6,640 bases of DNA from an uncultured Legionella sp. (GTDB taxonomy: Bacteria > Pseudomonadota > Gammaproteobacteria > Legionellales > Legionellaceae): the NCBI GenBank assembly GCA_903885895.1, contig CAISKC010000136.1, positions 1 through 6,640 of the forward strand. The letters are read 5' to 3'. The notes beneath the pieces are model-generated. The model saw only the letters and a program-made list of their open reading frames with translations, did not search any database and was not told the DNA's origin. Below, piece after piece: positions 1 through 5,863 of this stretch. Both the position numbers and the translations under genes were made by a program. Within the stretch, counting starts at the first letter, position 1. Each line of letters begins with the position of its first letter.

Positions 1-117
1 GAACACACCATGTTGGTCACAGAAACAGGCTATGAAATCTTAACTTTGCGCCAAGAAGAAATAGAACACATAGCCGCCTTTATGCACAAAATTACAAACT
101 GTGCTCTTGATAGCTAA
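1..117 (+). CDS. map: Methionine aminopeptidase type I, C-terminal fragment (5' end outside window)
   Basis: Frame 1 is open from the left edge and gives 38 residues before TAA at 115-117. It begins EHTMLVTETGYEILTLR. This matches the end of type I methionine aminopeptidases: E. coli Map finishes with YEHTIVVTDNGCEILTLRKD, and the Glu of its EHT is the last metal ligand of the active site (E235 in E. coli). The enzyme removes the initiator methionine from nascent cytoplasmic proteins and is essential in most bacteria. Only the last metal ligand and the final strands are visible; the rest of the catalytic domain lies left of the window. The tail after ILTLR is a little longer than in E. coli and unconserved. 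The last 26 bases overlap the 3' end of the minus-strand gene that follows. Identification as a Map is secure; orthology to the housekeeping copy rather than a paralog cannot be judged from this fragment. Confidence 0.88.
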   Translation, partial: EHTMLVTETGYEILTLRQEEIEHIAAFMHKITNCALDS

Positions 118-487
118 CGCTTAATTTCTTCTTGACCATATTAATGGTCCAGATCACTTCCATGCTGGCGCTTTTATACGTGTTACGCAAGAAGACCATT
201 TTATCCATTTCTAAATGTTGTGACGTACCATTACAGATGGCATAAAATAAGAAATTAGGCTGATGTGGTGCAAATGCGCCATCACAAATTTTTGTCTCCG
301 CCGATGCCACTGGTCCTAAACAAGTATCAATAGGATACGAATATTGCTGATGCACGCTCACGTAACATTCGTTCGGTGTATTGTTAATAAATCTGTGTTT
401 AATATATCCCACATCCCCAGCCAACACCGAACTGGCTAACAAAAACAGACCACTCATTAGGATGGCATTGCGTATATTCTTTAACAT
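92..487 (-). CDS. Small exported four-cysteine protein of unknown function
   Basis: This 131-residue protein starts MLKNIRNAILMSGLFLLASS and continues to VLAGD. That is a typical Sec signal peptide: basic start, hydrophobic core, and an A-x-A-like VLA before a likely cut near residue 23. The mature part of about 108 residues has four cysteines (41, 56, 68, 85), suitable for two disulfides in the periplasm or outside the cell. It has no further membrane segment and no lipobox. The mature chain is rich in aromatic and beta-prone residues, so a small beta domain is plausible. I do not recognise the family. A weak GAGA element about 8-10 bases before the ATG serves as ribosome binding site, and a dyad lies 24 bases upstream of the start. 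The gene is alone on its strand here and overlaps map tail-to-tail by 26 bases. A signal peptide with sensible composition throughout makes a real gene likely. Confidence 0.72.
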   Translation of the reverse strand: MLKNIRNAILMSGLFLLASSVLAGDVGYIKHRFINNTPNECYVSVHQQYSYPIDTCLGPVASAETKICDGAFAPHQPNFLFYAICNGTSQHLEMDKMVFLRNTYKSASMEVIWTINMVKKKLSVSYQEHSL

Positions 488-510
488 CTGTCAATTCTCA
501 TATAAAGACG

Positions 511-528
511 ATGCACTGATCTGTGCAT
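511..528. promoter_or_regulatory. Dyad ATGCAC-N6-GTGCAT upstream of the small exported gene
   Basis: The two six-base arms are perfectly complementary and separated by TGATCT. The element ends 24 bases from the start codon of the minus-strand gene beginning at 487, about where a promoter or operator would lie. It could be a regulator binding site or a small hairpin. I cannot name a matching regulator, and a dyad this short can arise by chance. Confidence 0.3.
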
Positions 529-791
529 TGTGGGGGATTTTACTCAATTTATCAAAAGCTTACAATGGACTTGTTATGAAAATACTCTATACGTTACAAT
601 TTTTGAAAGCGTCATTGCTTAGAGAATTTAGAAACAAGCGCTCTGTAAATGCGGCTTTCCATAACAAACAAAGGCAAACCTTAATTGGTGTCAACTTTAT
701 TATAAGCTATGCTGGATTTTCAACGGATAGTTGAGGGGCATAAAACTTTTCAACAGAGATGCCTCACTCTAGTTTCAGATATAAAACACCT

Positions 792-820
792 TTGAAATTT
801 ATGTTTTAACCAAATATTAA
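792..820 (+). promoter_or_regulatory. Candidate sigma-70 promoter for the outer-membrane protein / DUF3494 unit
   Basis: TTGAAA at 792-797 (five of six consensus positions) is followed after exactly 17 bases by TATTAA at 815-820 (four of six). Transcription would begin near 827 and give a leader of about 110 bases before the ATG at 941. The leader would begin with the TTTAGG...CCTAAA dyad. In AT-rich DNA such matches occur by chance, so this is moderate evidence only. Confidence 0.4.
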
Positions 821-940
821 TTTAGGCAACGTCCCTAAAGTTATTTCCGGGCTGCAAAAATGATAAATTAACTAAAAAAAGGGCTGATTTTTCTAGATGG
901 AATGGAATTGATACTAAAAAACCAGGAAGAGCGGTGTTAA

Positions 941-1792
941 ATGATGCAAAAATTATACGGGAGATTTCCTGTGCATGGAGCTTTTCAAAAGATAATTATC
1001 CTATCTATTAGCATGCTTGTCGGCGCAGCTTCGTTAGCGGCAGGCTCTAAAGCTGTTGAGCTTCGCTCTAATAACCCTGAGAAAGCTCACGATCGTCCTG
1101 AGATCATTGGCGCGCTTGGAGTTGGAGATTTAATGCCTGGTAGTGGTGAATTAGGCGTAACGAATAGTGAAACTGATTTTTTGGTTCAACCCAATAAAAA
1201 TAATTGGAATGTATTCGGGGCTCAAGCTGGTGTTGGGTATATTCATTATTTTCCTGGTGCTTTACAATATTCAGAAAATTTGCAGTGGTTTCCGTCTATA
1301 GAGCCAGAATTGAATGCTTATTACTTAGGCCAAGAAACTTTCTCGGGCGATGTTTGGCGGTTTAACAACCGGGTGTTTAATGAAATGACTTACACGATGT
1401 CTATTCAAAGTGTACGTCTCATGGCCGATGGAGCATTAACCATCATATCGAAGAAAAAGTTTTCTCTGTACGCAATAGGCGGGATTGGTAATGCCTGGAA
1501 CTACCTAAGTTATAGTGATACGGATAACGCTAATGCTGCTCCCTGCCCCGATCAGGGTTTGAATTTAGGCAAAAATATACATTCAAGTTTTGCCTGGGAG
1601 GTAGGCGGTGGTATAACTTATACTTACAATCCGCGCATCTTACTTTCACTGGAATACTTGTATGCGGATCTAGGTAGGACAGAAACTTCTGCAAGTGGCA
1701 ATACAGGTACTATTACCACACCACATATCATTTCTGCTCAGTTTAATCTAAATTCACAAGCGATATTAGCTGGGTTACATGTCACGCTATAA
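941..1792 (+). CDS. Outer-membrane beta-barrel protein
   Basis: This 283-residue protein has a long basic N-terminus, then a hydrophobic stretch (residues about 17-34, including IIILSISMLVGAASLAAG) that fits a signal peptide cut near residue 33-35. After a soluble stretch the chain shows repeated amphipathic strands separated by polar turns, for example around 93-104, 174-190, 217-228, 232-242 and 263-283. It ends in alternating hydrophobic residues (ILAGLHVTL), as expected for the closing strand and assembly signal of a barrel. The glycine-rich strand pairs YAIGGIGNAW and WEVGGGITYTY resemble the eight-stranded OmpA/OmpW-like superfamily; the exact family is not clear. GGAAGAG at 925-931 sits 9 bases before the ATG at 941; a second ATG follows at once at 944. 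The next gene begins 28 bases after the stop, so the two are probably co-transcribed. Function beyond residence in the outer membrane is unknown. Confidence 0.75.
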   Translation: MMQKLYGRFPVHGAFQKIIILSISMLVGAASLAAGSKAVELRSNNPEKAHDRPEIIGALGVGDLMPGSGELGVTNSETDFLVQPNKNNWNVFGAQAGVGYIHYFPGALQYSENLQWFPSIEPELNAYYLGQETFSGDVWRFNNRVFNEMTYTMSIQSVRLMADGALTIISKKKFSLYAIGGIGNAWNYLSYSDTDNANAAPCPDQGLNLGKNIHSSFAWEVGGGITYTYNPRILLSLEYLYADLGRTETSASGNTGTITTPHIISAQFNLNSQAILAGLHVTL

Positions 1793-1807
1793 AACTTATG
1801 AATTCTT

Positions 1808-1814
1808 AAGGAGA
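1808..1814 (+). promoter_or_regulatory. Ribosome binding site fixing the start of the DUF3494 gene
   Basis: AAGGAGA lies 6 bases before the ATG at 1821, which is ideal spacing. It decides between this start and the upstream in-frame ATG at 1779, which lies inside the preceding gene, has no such site, and would put 14 charged residues ahead of the signal peptide. Confidence 0.85.
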
Positions 1815-1820
1815 TACAAG

Positions 1821-2903
1821 ATGCTCAATCATGTGAAATATGGAGCGCTGTCCTTAGGCTTTTTACTCCCTTGTTCCGTTATTGCCGCTCCGTCTTGTGA
1901 CGTGACCTTTATTAATCCCCCTACTTTTGGAGTACTTTGTGAAAACTCAACCGTAACAGCCACCTATACGATTCAAAATAACACCCCCGTTACTGAAGCG
2001 CTAAATTATATTCGAATTCAAAATAATGATTCATTTCCCACTGACGCTGCGACCATTGTTACAGCACCCCTTAATAACTGTAGTAACTCTTTAGCTTCTG
2101 GCGCTAGCTGCGAAATTAGTGTACAACTGAGTTCAACCACAACACTAGGGACTTTTAACCGAGTACTGCAGGTTGGGATTGATAGTCGCCAAGTCGAGAT
2201 AGATGCACCGGCCATCACTTTGGCAGTCGAAGCCTGTACAACACCACCTCCAACACCTCCTGCTGGTTTTACGTCCACTATCTCTGGAACACCTTCCTAT
2301 CTTTTTCAATCCTCTATTCTCGGTGCCTCAACAGTGACGAACTCAGGACTAACCATAGTTAGCGGTGATCTAGATCTTACACCAGGCTCCTCAGTTACAG
2401 GTTTTCCTCCTGGTGTCATTGTGAATGGTGTTCAAAATATTAATAACACTGCTGCCACCAATGTGAAAGCAGCGGCACAAAATTATTATACGGCACTCAA
2501 AACATTACCTTGTAATAATACCTATGGTGCAAACAAAGATATAACAACGCTATCACCCCTCAACTGTGTAACGAGCCCTGTCAATTGTTTTACCTCAAGT
2601 GCTTTAATGACGGGCCCAGTAATACTGACCGGTACAGCAGGAAGCACTTGTACCTTTTTGATAGAATCGACCCTCACGGTTTCAAACGGAGCAACCATGA
2701 CAACGAGTGGAGGGATCTTTAATGACAATATTAGTTGGGCTATCGGTAGCTCCGCTACATTGGGAACTACCAGCACGCTTTTTGGTATTATCGATGCCAC
2801 TGCGAGCATTACATTAAATACCGGCGCTACATTAAATGGTAGAGCTTGGGCATTGAATGGTGCGGTTACACTTGACGATAATGCAGTGAGTCCACAAAGT
2901 TAA
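1821..2903 (+). CDS. Exported DUF3494 (ice-binding-type) protein with N-terminal Ig-like module
   Basis: From the start at 1821 the protein has 360 residues. Residues 1-23 form a signal peptide (YGALSLGFLLPCSVIAA). Residues about 26-139 look like a beta-sandwich surface module, with cysteines at 26, 40, 87, 97 and 139 and the pattern NNCSNSLASGASCEI typical of such repeats. A proline linker follows (TPPPTPPAG, about 141-149). Residues about 165-356 match DUF3494: SGDLDLTPGSSVTGFPPG near 181-198, a helix near 207-229, a cysteine-bearing segment (231, 249, 256, 277), TFLIESTLTVSNGA near 278-291, ISWAIGSSATLGTTS near 304-318, and ITLNTGATLNGRA...GAVTLDDNAV near 330-356. In known members this is a beta-solenoid packed on a helix, and several bind ice or inhibit its recrystallisation; others may act in adhesion. 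Exported and probably disulfide-bonded. The partner gene upstream encodes an outer-membrane barrel. The domain call is strong; actual ice binding is not shown by sequence. Confidence 0.87.
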   Translation: MLNHVKYGALSLGFLLPCSVIAAPSCDVTFINPPTFGVLCENSTVTATYTIQNNTPVTEALNYIRIQNNDSFPTDAATIVTAPLNNCSNSLASGASCEISVQLSSTTTLGTFNRVLQVGIDSRQVEIDAPAITLAVEACTTPPPTPPAGFTSTISGTPSYLFQSSILGASTVTNSGLTIVSGDLDLTPGSSVTGFPPGVIVNGVQNINNTAATNVKAAAQNYYTALKTLPCNNTYGANKDITTLSPLNCVTSPVNCFTSSALMTGPVILTGTAGSTCTFLIESTLTVSNGATMTTSGGIFNDNISWAIGSSATLGTTSTLFGIIDATASITLNTGATLNGRAWALNGAVTLDDNAVSPQS

Positions 2904-3005
2904 TTTGTGTAAAAACAGGGTGTTCATGTTTATGTTGTAATTTATCATTTTAATTCATATTTGGTTCTACTCGATGATTTCATTATTCATATTAGATTGA
3001 ATGTA

Positions 3006-3085
3006 TTGGCTGCCCGGCTTTTATAATTTTTCCGTAACACAAAATTTTATGGAAAATTAAAGGTACTTCAGGCCGAACAGCCCAA
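3006..3085. repeat. Nested inverted repeats in the convergent gap
   Basis: The outer arms TTGGCTG-CC-CGGC (3006-3018) and GCCG-AA-CAGCCCAA (3072-3085) pair over 11 positions with a CC/AA internal mismatch and one bulged C. Inside lies a second hairpin, TTTTCCGTAA (3028-3037) with TTATGGAAAA (3047-3056), ten pairs including one G-U wobble. The structure sits between the ends of two convergent genes, so a bidirectional transcript end is the simplest reading. Neither strand shows a strong T-run after it, so a processed RNA structure or the remains of a small element with terminal inverted repeats remain possible. Confidence 0.4.
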
Positions 3086-3091
3086 CCCTCT

Positions 3092-3835
3092 TTAACGTTT
3101 GATTTGGTCGTATATCGTTCTAGGATGATGCGTCATATATGCCCAATAGCGATCGCCATAGGACCAATGCCAATATTCTGTTGGATAATTCACAAACCCT
3201 TCTGCACTCAAAGCTTCAGACATGATTTTGCGGTTTTTCTTGGCTACCGATGAAATGGCATGAGAAGCCGTCAACGACAGAACACCACCCACATCAGACA
3301 TCCAATCTTTGGGATGGATACCCATATCCAAAACATGCCCCTTATCATCGAGTAAATACAAATCGACCGCAGCGCCTGTCGAATGAGGGGGAAGGTTATC
3401 CGTACCGTCTTGATTCACCACGGGTGATACCAATTTAATGGTTTCTTGAAATAGCTGTGTTTTGGACCAAGTAGGATGTCGCTCAACGACGTTCGAATAT
3501 TGCTTATCAAACAACATTTTTTGCAAAGCGATACTGCGATACCCTTCGTAAAGACAAAAATGATACCCAGGCGGTAAAATTTTTTGGGCGGCAACCAATT
3601 TGAGATAAACTGTACGCCGCATAAAAGTGTAGTCGTGATTATTAGGAATTTCCGGAGAAGGGCCATAAGCTATTTCAGATTGACGCTTCAAATCGACCAA
3701 AGGCTCATCACTGTGCCCAACTGGGATAGCTAAAACTTTGGGATCAACGATCAAAGTAATCGTAGCACTCGTTGCCAAAACCATAGTTGTTGTCCAAATT
3801 CCAAATATAAAAATAAAAAATGATTTTATGTGCAT
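3092..3835 (-). CDS. Periplasmic VanX-type D-alanyl-D-alanine dipeptidase (peptidase M15D)
   Basis: The enzyme is a zinc peptidase that hydrolyses free D-Ala-D-Ala. The protein has 247 residues and begins with a signal peptide (MHIKSFFIFIFGIWTTTMVL, then ATSA), so unlike cytoplasmic VanX it should act in the periplasm, as Salmonella PcgL does. The family signature is complete: Arg100 in EGYRS; PPHSTGAAVDL with zinc ligands His151 and Asp158 (the SxHxxGxAxD pattern, Pro in the first place); and EYWHW with catalytic Glu220 and zinc ligand His223. Length is slightly above the usual 190-220 because of the exported N-terminus. No vanA/vanH partners are near, so glycopeptide resistance is unlikely; recycling of peptidoglycan dipeptide as a nutrient, or wall remodelling, fits better. 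No clear ribosome binding site precedes the ATG. It diverges from hspQ over a 47-base gap. Confidence 0.9.
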   Translation of the reverse strand: MHIKSFFIFIFGIWTTTMVLATSATITLIVDPKVLAIPVGHSDEPLVDLKRQSEIAYGPSPEIPNNHDYTFMRRTVYLKLVAAQKILPPGYHFCLYEGYRSIALQKMLFDKQYSNVVERHPTWSKTQLFQETIKLVSPVVNQDGTDNLPPHSTGAAVDLYLLDDKGHVLDMGIHPKDWMSDVGGVLSLTASHAISSVAKKNRKIMSEALSAEGFVNYPTEYWHWSYGDRYWAYMTHHPRTIYDQIKR

Positions 3836-3865
3836 TTAAGGATCAGCAAAATTGTCCGATATCAA

Positions 3866-3871
3866 TATTAT
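3866..3871 (+). promoter_or_regulatory. Candidate -10 element of hspQ
   Basis: TATTAT (five of six consensus positions) lies in the 47-base divergent gap. It would place the transcript start within a few bases of the ATG at 3883, which gives an almost leaderless message, or about 17 bases before the ATG at 3895, which would favour the later start. I see no clear -35 box and no recognisable heat-shock sigma-32 promoter. Confidence 0.3.
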
Positions 3872-3882
3872 CCTAACTCACT

Positions 3883-4224
3883 ATGAATTCCTATATGTCT
3901 TGCATACCAAAGCCAATCAAAACTGCAAAATTTAATGTTGGTGACCAAGTGATTCACCAACACCAAGGCTATCGCGGTGTGATCATTGATATTGATCCCT
4001 TGTTTCAAGCATCAGGCCGATATAATCCACTATCCTGTAAATATGAGTTCTCTACTCGTAATCCTTGGTATCGCATTTTAGTCGATAACAGTTCACAACA
4101 AACCTATGTAGAAGAACCTTTATTAACCAAAGATCAGGATCCTCAAGAAATTACCAATCCGCAGATTAAGCAATATCTTATCCAACACAATGGCCGTTAT
4201 ACCAGTGGGCATGCCAAACATTAA
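3883..4224 (+). CDS. hspQ: HspQ / YccV-type protein
   Basis: This 113-residue protein carries the hallmark blocks of the HspQ (YccV, hemimethylated-DNA-binding-like) family: AKFNVGDQVIHQHQGYRGVI, then DIDP at 36-39, NPWYRILVD at 60-68 and TYVEEPLL near 74-81. E. coli HspQ begins almost directly at the KFGIGQQV block, so this start adds about a dozen residues. A second in-frame ATG at 3895 (MSCIPKPIK) could be the true start; neither has a visible Shine-Dalgarno sequence. In E. coli HspQ is a heat-shock protein that acts as specificity enhancer for Lon protease and was also reported to affect DnaA stability. The fold is a small beta-barrel in the cytoplasm. The C-terminal 30 residues are unconserved. 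It converges with the coiled-coil gene, with 17 bases between stop codons. Family call is firm; the role here is inferred from E. coli. Confidence 0.92.
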   Translation: MNSYMSCIPKPIKTAKFNVGDQVIHQHQGYRGVIIDIDPLFQASGRYNPLSCKYEFSTRNPWYRILVDNSSQQTYVEEPLLTKDQDPQEITNPQIKQYLIQHNGRYTSGHAKH

Positions 4225-4229
4225 GCCCT

Positions 4230-4266
4230 TCAAGACGCAACCTACTGTCTACTTGAGTTTGGTTTT
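4230..4266 (+). terminator. Possible terminator after hspQ
   Basis: TCAAGAC (4230-4236) can pair with GTCTACTTGA (4247-4256), leaving a short bulge, and is followed by GTTTGGTTTT. It starts 6 bases after the hspQ stop and reaches into the 3' end of the opposing gene. The bulged stem makes it a weak candidate. Confidence 0.3.
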
Positions 4267-5717
4267 ATAGATAGATCGCACAACGGCTGTTGGTTAAGCT
4301 CAATTTTTTCACGCTGGATGGATGTTTTGTATTTGTGTACAATTTGCGTGGTATGGCTTTTGTCTGAGACTGATTCCGCATCGGTTTGATGTTGTTGCGT
4401 GAGTTCTGTCAATTTCGCATCTAATTCTTCAATCTCGCTAAAAATTTGTTGTTGTGTTTGCGACAGCTCTCTTATGGCCGCTTTATTGTCTTCAATAGCC
4501 AGCTGCCTAGCGACAATTTGTTGTTGCCAATCCATCATCAGTGCCCTAAATTCTGTTTCGGCTTCGGGACTATCGATTTCTGATCTTTTTTGTTCAATAT
4601 TAAGATTTGCTCTTTCGAGTGATTGTTGCCATTTGACGTTTTGTACTTCTAGGACTTGAATTTTTTCAGTCAATTCTTGGAGTTCTATTTGTTTGCTCTG
4701 TTTGGAAGTAACGACTGTGTCCATGGTCACGATAGGATGGTTGTGAGCGAGAGCAGTGAAATTGCATTCCGGGTGTTGAGAAAAGTATTCACGAGGATTT
4801 CTAGTGTAGGCAATTTGGACCGAACAGTCGAGTATATGCTCTAATAACACCTGCTCTTGTTTTTCCAATTTGGCTAGATACTTAATCAATCTTTCTTGAG
4901 TTTCGAGCAGAATAGACAGTTTAGCGATGTTTTTCTGAATGGTAGCGCGACTATCTCTGACTTTTTGTCGCCATTTAACCAATGCGCGTTCAAGTTTAAT
5001 TTGATCATCTGGAGCTTGAAGACTGTCTCTTGCTATTTGCGTTTTAATATAAATCTCATCGATACTATCTTCAAGAGCGATATTTTCTGTATTAACATTA
5101 CGGATAGTTTCCATTAAGGTATACAACTCAGCTTCTTTTCTGATTTTTTTATCATGTATTTCTGATTCAAGAGAGATATATTTCTTATATTTTTCCATGT
5201 CTTCTCTTGTTTTGAATCCATAAAACTCCCAGGAAGCTATTGCTTCACTGTGTAACGTAATTCTTATTTTCCTATTTAACAAAGTATTTGCAAACCGATT
5301 TTGTGTATGATCAGGAATAGTAAAAGCATGAATGGGTATGTGGTATCCCATTTTTTGTAAATAACTTACAACGCCCATTGCATAACTTTCCGTTTCGGGA
5401 TTCATAAAACCTAATTCACACCCCAGTAAATCGATAGCTTCGAGTCTGTCACTGAATCCTGGCGAGGCTTCATCATTTTTTTTAAGGATTTGGATGAGAT
5501 GGTCGGCAAAAGTTTCAGAATCCATCCCTCCATACAAACTATCGTGTGCGTGGCCAAGGACAGTGATTCTTGTAATAGGTTTTTCTTCTAGAGAAGTCAA
5601 ATCATAATCGGAGTAGATGATTTGGCTCAGGGTTTTCACCGTTTCTCCGGGAAATTGCTGTAAAAGACTTCGCATGCTGTTTTGAGTCGCCTGATCACGA
5701 GATAGAGCGATAAACAT
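4242..5717 (-). CDS. Putative clan CD (caspase/C80-like) cysteine peptidase domain with long coiled-coil extension
   Basis: The protein has 491 residues and no signal peptide or membrane segment. Two hydrophobic strands each end in a potential catalytic residue: ITRITVLGHAHD puts His56 (or His58) after strand one, and RLEAIDLLGCELG puts Cys100 after strand two. Hydrophobic block + Gly-His, then about 40-50 residues, then hydrophobic block + Gly-Cys is the clan CD layout seen in caspases and in the C80 autoprocessing domain of MARTX toxins (LVGHG ... IVGCS). The domain seems to end near residue 168 (ASWEFYGF). Residues about 175-298 and 338-445 are charged, heptad-like coiled coil. They are broken by a Cys/His-bearing segment (298-332) and followed by a polar tail. 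It is divergent from the 210-residue paralog. The start at 5717 is supported because the first residues align without gaps with that paralog. A bacterial effector or toxin-like protease is my inference; peptidase activity is unproven. Confidence 0.7.
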   Translation of the reverse strand: MFIALSRDQATQNSMRSLLQQFPGETVKTLSQIIYSDYDLTSLEEKPITRITVLGHAHDSLYGGMDSETFADHLIQILKKNDEASPGFSDRLEAIDLLGCELGFMNPETESYAMGVVSYLQKMGYHIPIHAFTIPDHTQNRFANTLLNRKIRITLHSEAIASWEFYGFKTREDMEKYKKYISLESEIHDKKIRKEAELYTLMETIRNVNTENIALEDSIDEIYIKTQIARDSLQAPDDQIKLERALVKWRQKVRDSRATIQKNIAKLSILLETQERLIKYLAKLEKQEQVLLEHILDCSVQIAYTRNPREYFSQHPECNFTALAHNHPIVTMDTVVTSKQSKQIELQELTEKIQVLEVQNVKWQQSLERANLNIEQKRSEIDSPEAETEFRALMMDWQQQIVARQLAIEDNKAAIRELSQTQQQIFSEIEELDAKLTELTQQHQTDAESVSDKSHTTQIVHKYKTSIQREKIELNQQPLCDLSIKPNSSRQ

Positions 5718-5744
5718 AGTACTTGACTCTCAACTTGTTCACAA

Positions 5745-5774
5745 AGTATATCTATCAGTATAGGATATTATGAA
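5745..5774 (-). promoter_or_regulatory. Candidate promoter for the peptidase-like gene
   Basis: On the minus strand TTCATA (5774-5769, four of six) is followed after 18 bases by TATACT (5750-5745, five of six), giving a leader of about 20 bases. The -35 box touches the palindrome at 5773-5782, so a protein bound there could block this promoter. Confidence 0.35.
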
Positions 5775-5782
5775 CATATGTT
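5773..5782. promoter_or_regulatory. Palindrome AACATATGTT in the shared divergent intergenic region
   Basis: This perfect ten-base palindrome is set in the wider imperfect dyad TGAACATATGTTTTCA (5771-5786). It lies between the two divergent paralogs and abuts the candidate -35 box of the left one, so it is a plausible operator for joint control. I know of no specific regulator with this site, and AT-rich palindromes occur by chance. Confidence 0.3.
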
Positions 5783-5824
5783 TTCAGACGTAAAAGCTGA
5801 TGTCCGGGTTTCTGCGTTTTAGTC

Positions 5825-5830
5825 TACAAT
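5825..5830 (+). promoter_or_regulatory. Candidate -10 element of the 210-residue gene
   Basis: TACAAT (five of six) lies 33 bases before the ATG at 5864. No good -35 box is seen at the usual distance. A second candidate, TATACT at 5837-5842, is closer. GAAGGA at 5846-5851 serves as ribosome binding site with rather long spacing of 12 bases. Confidence 0.3.
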
Positions 5831-5863
5831 CAAATATATACTTCTGAAGGATCAGTTACTCAT

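Larger units (their letters stand above)
488..940. other. 453-base non-coding intergenic region
   Basis: This gap separates the divergently read small exported gene and outer-membrane protein gene. No credible gene is visible. A plus-strand open frame of 117 codons (381-734) runs through its left part but starts inside the opposite gene, lacks a ribosome binding site and gives no recognisable protein. The region holds the dyad at 511-528, an imperfect bulged hairpin (TGAGGGGCAT at 732-741 against ATGCCTCA at 759-766), two similar TTTTCAAC copies about 30 bases apart near 717 and 747, a candidate promoter at 792-820, and a short dyad TTTAGG / CCTAAA at 821-839. The last would lie at the start of the leader if that promoter is used. 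Confidence 0.55.

Noticed and set aside
381..734. Plus-strand open frame of 117 codons
   Set aside because: It begins inside the well-supported minus-strand exported protein gene, has no ribosome binding site and gives no domain-like sequence; the shorter version from 576 is no better.
1779..1820. Upstream ATG for the DUF3494 gene
   Set aside because: It overlaps the previous gene, lacks a ribosome binding site and would bury the signal peptide behind 14 charged residues; the ATG at 1821 has AAGGAGA at ideal spacing.
1863..1880. Possible lipobox (LLPC) in the DUF3494 signal peptide
   Set aside because: Proline directly before the cysteine does not fit the lipobox, and a normal signal peptidase I site (VIAA) follows a few residues later.
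3250..3666. Open frames on both strands within the dipeptidase gene
   Set aside because: They overlap a gene with complete catalytic motifs and give no recognisable protein.
4399..5117. Plus-strand open frames inside the coiled-coil gene
   Set aside because: Their composition (Ser/Cys/Leu/Phe rich) is that of an antisense shadow of Gln/Glu/Lys-rich coding sequence; the minus-strand frame is long and domain-like.
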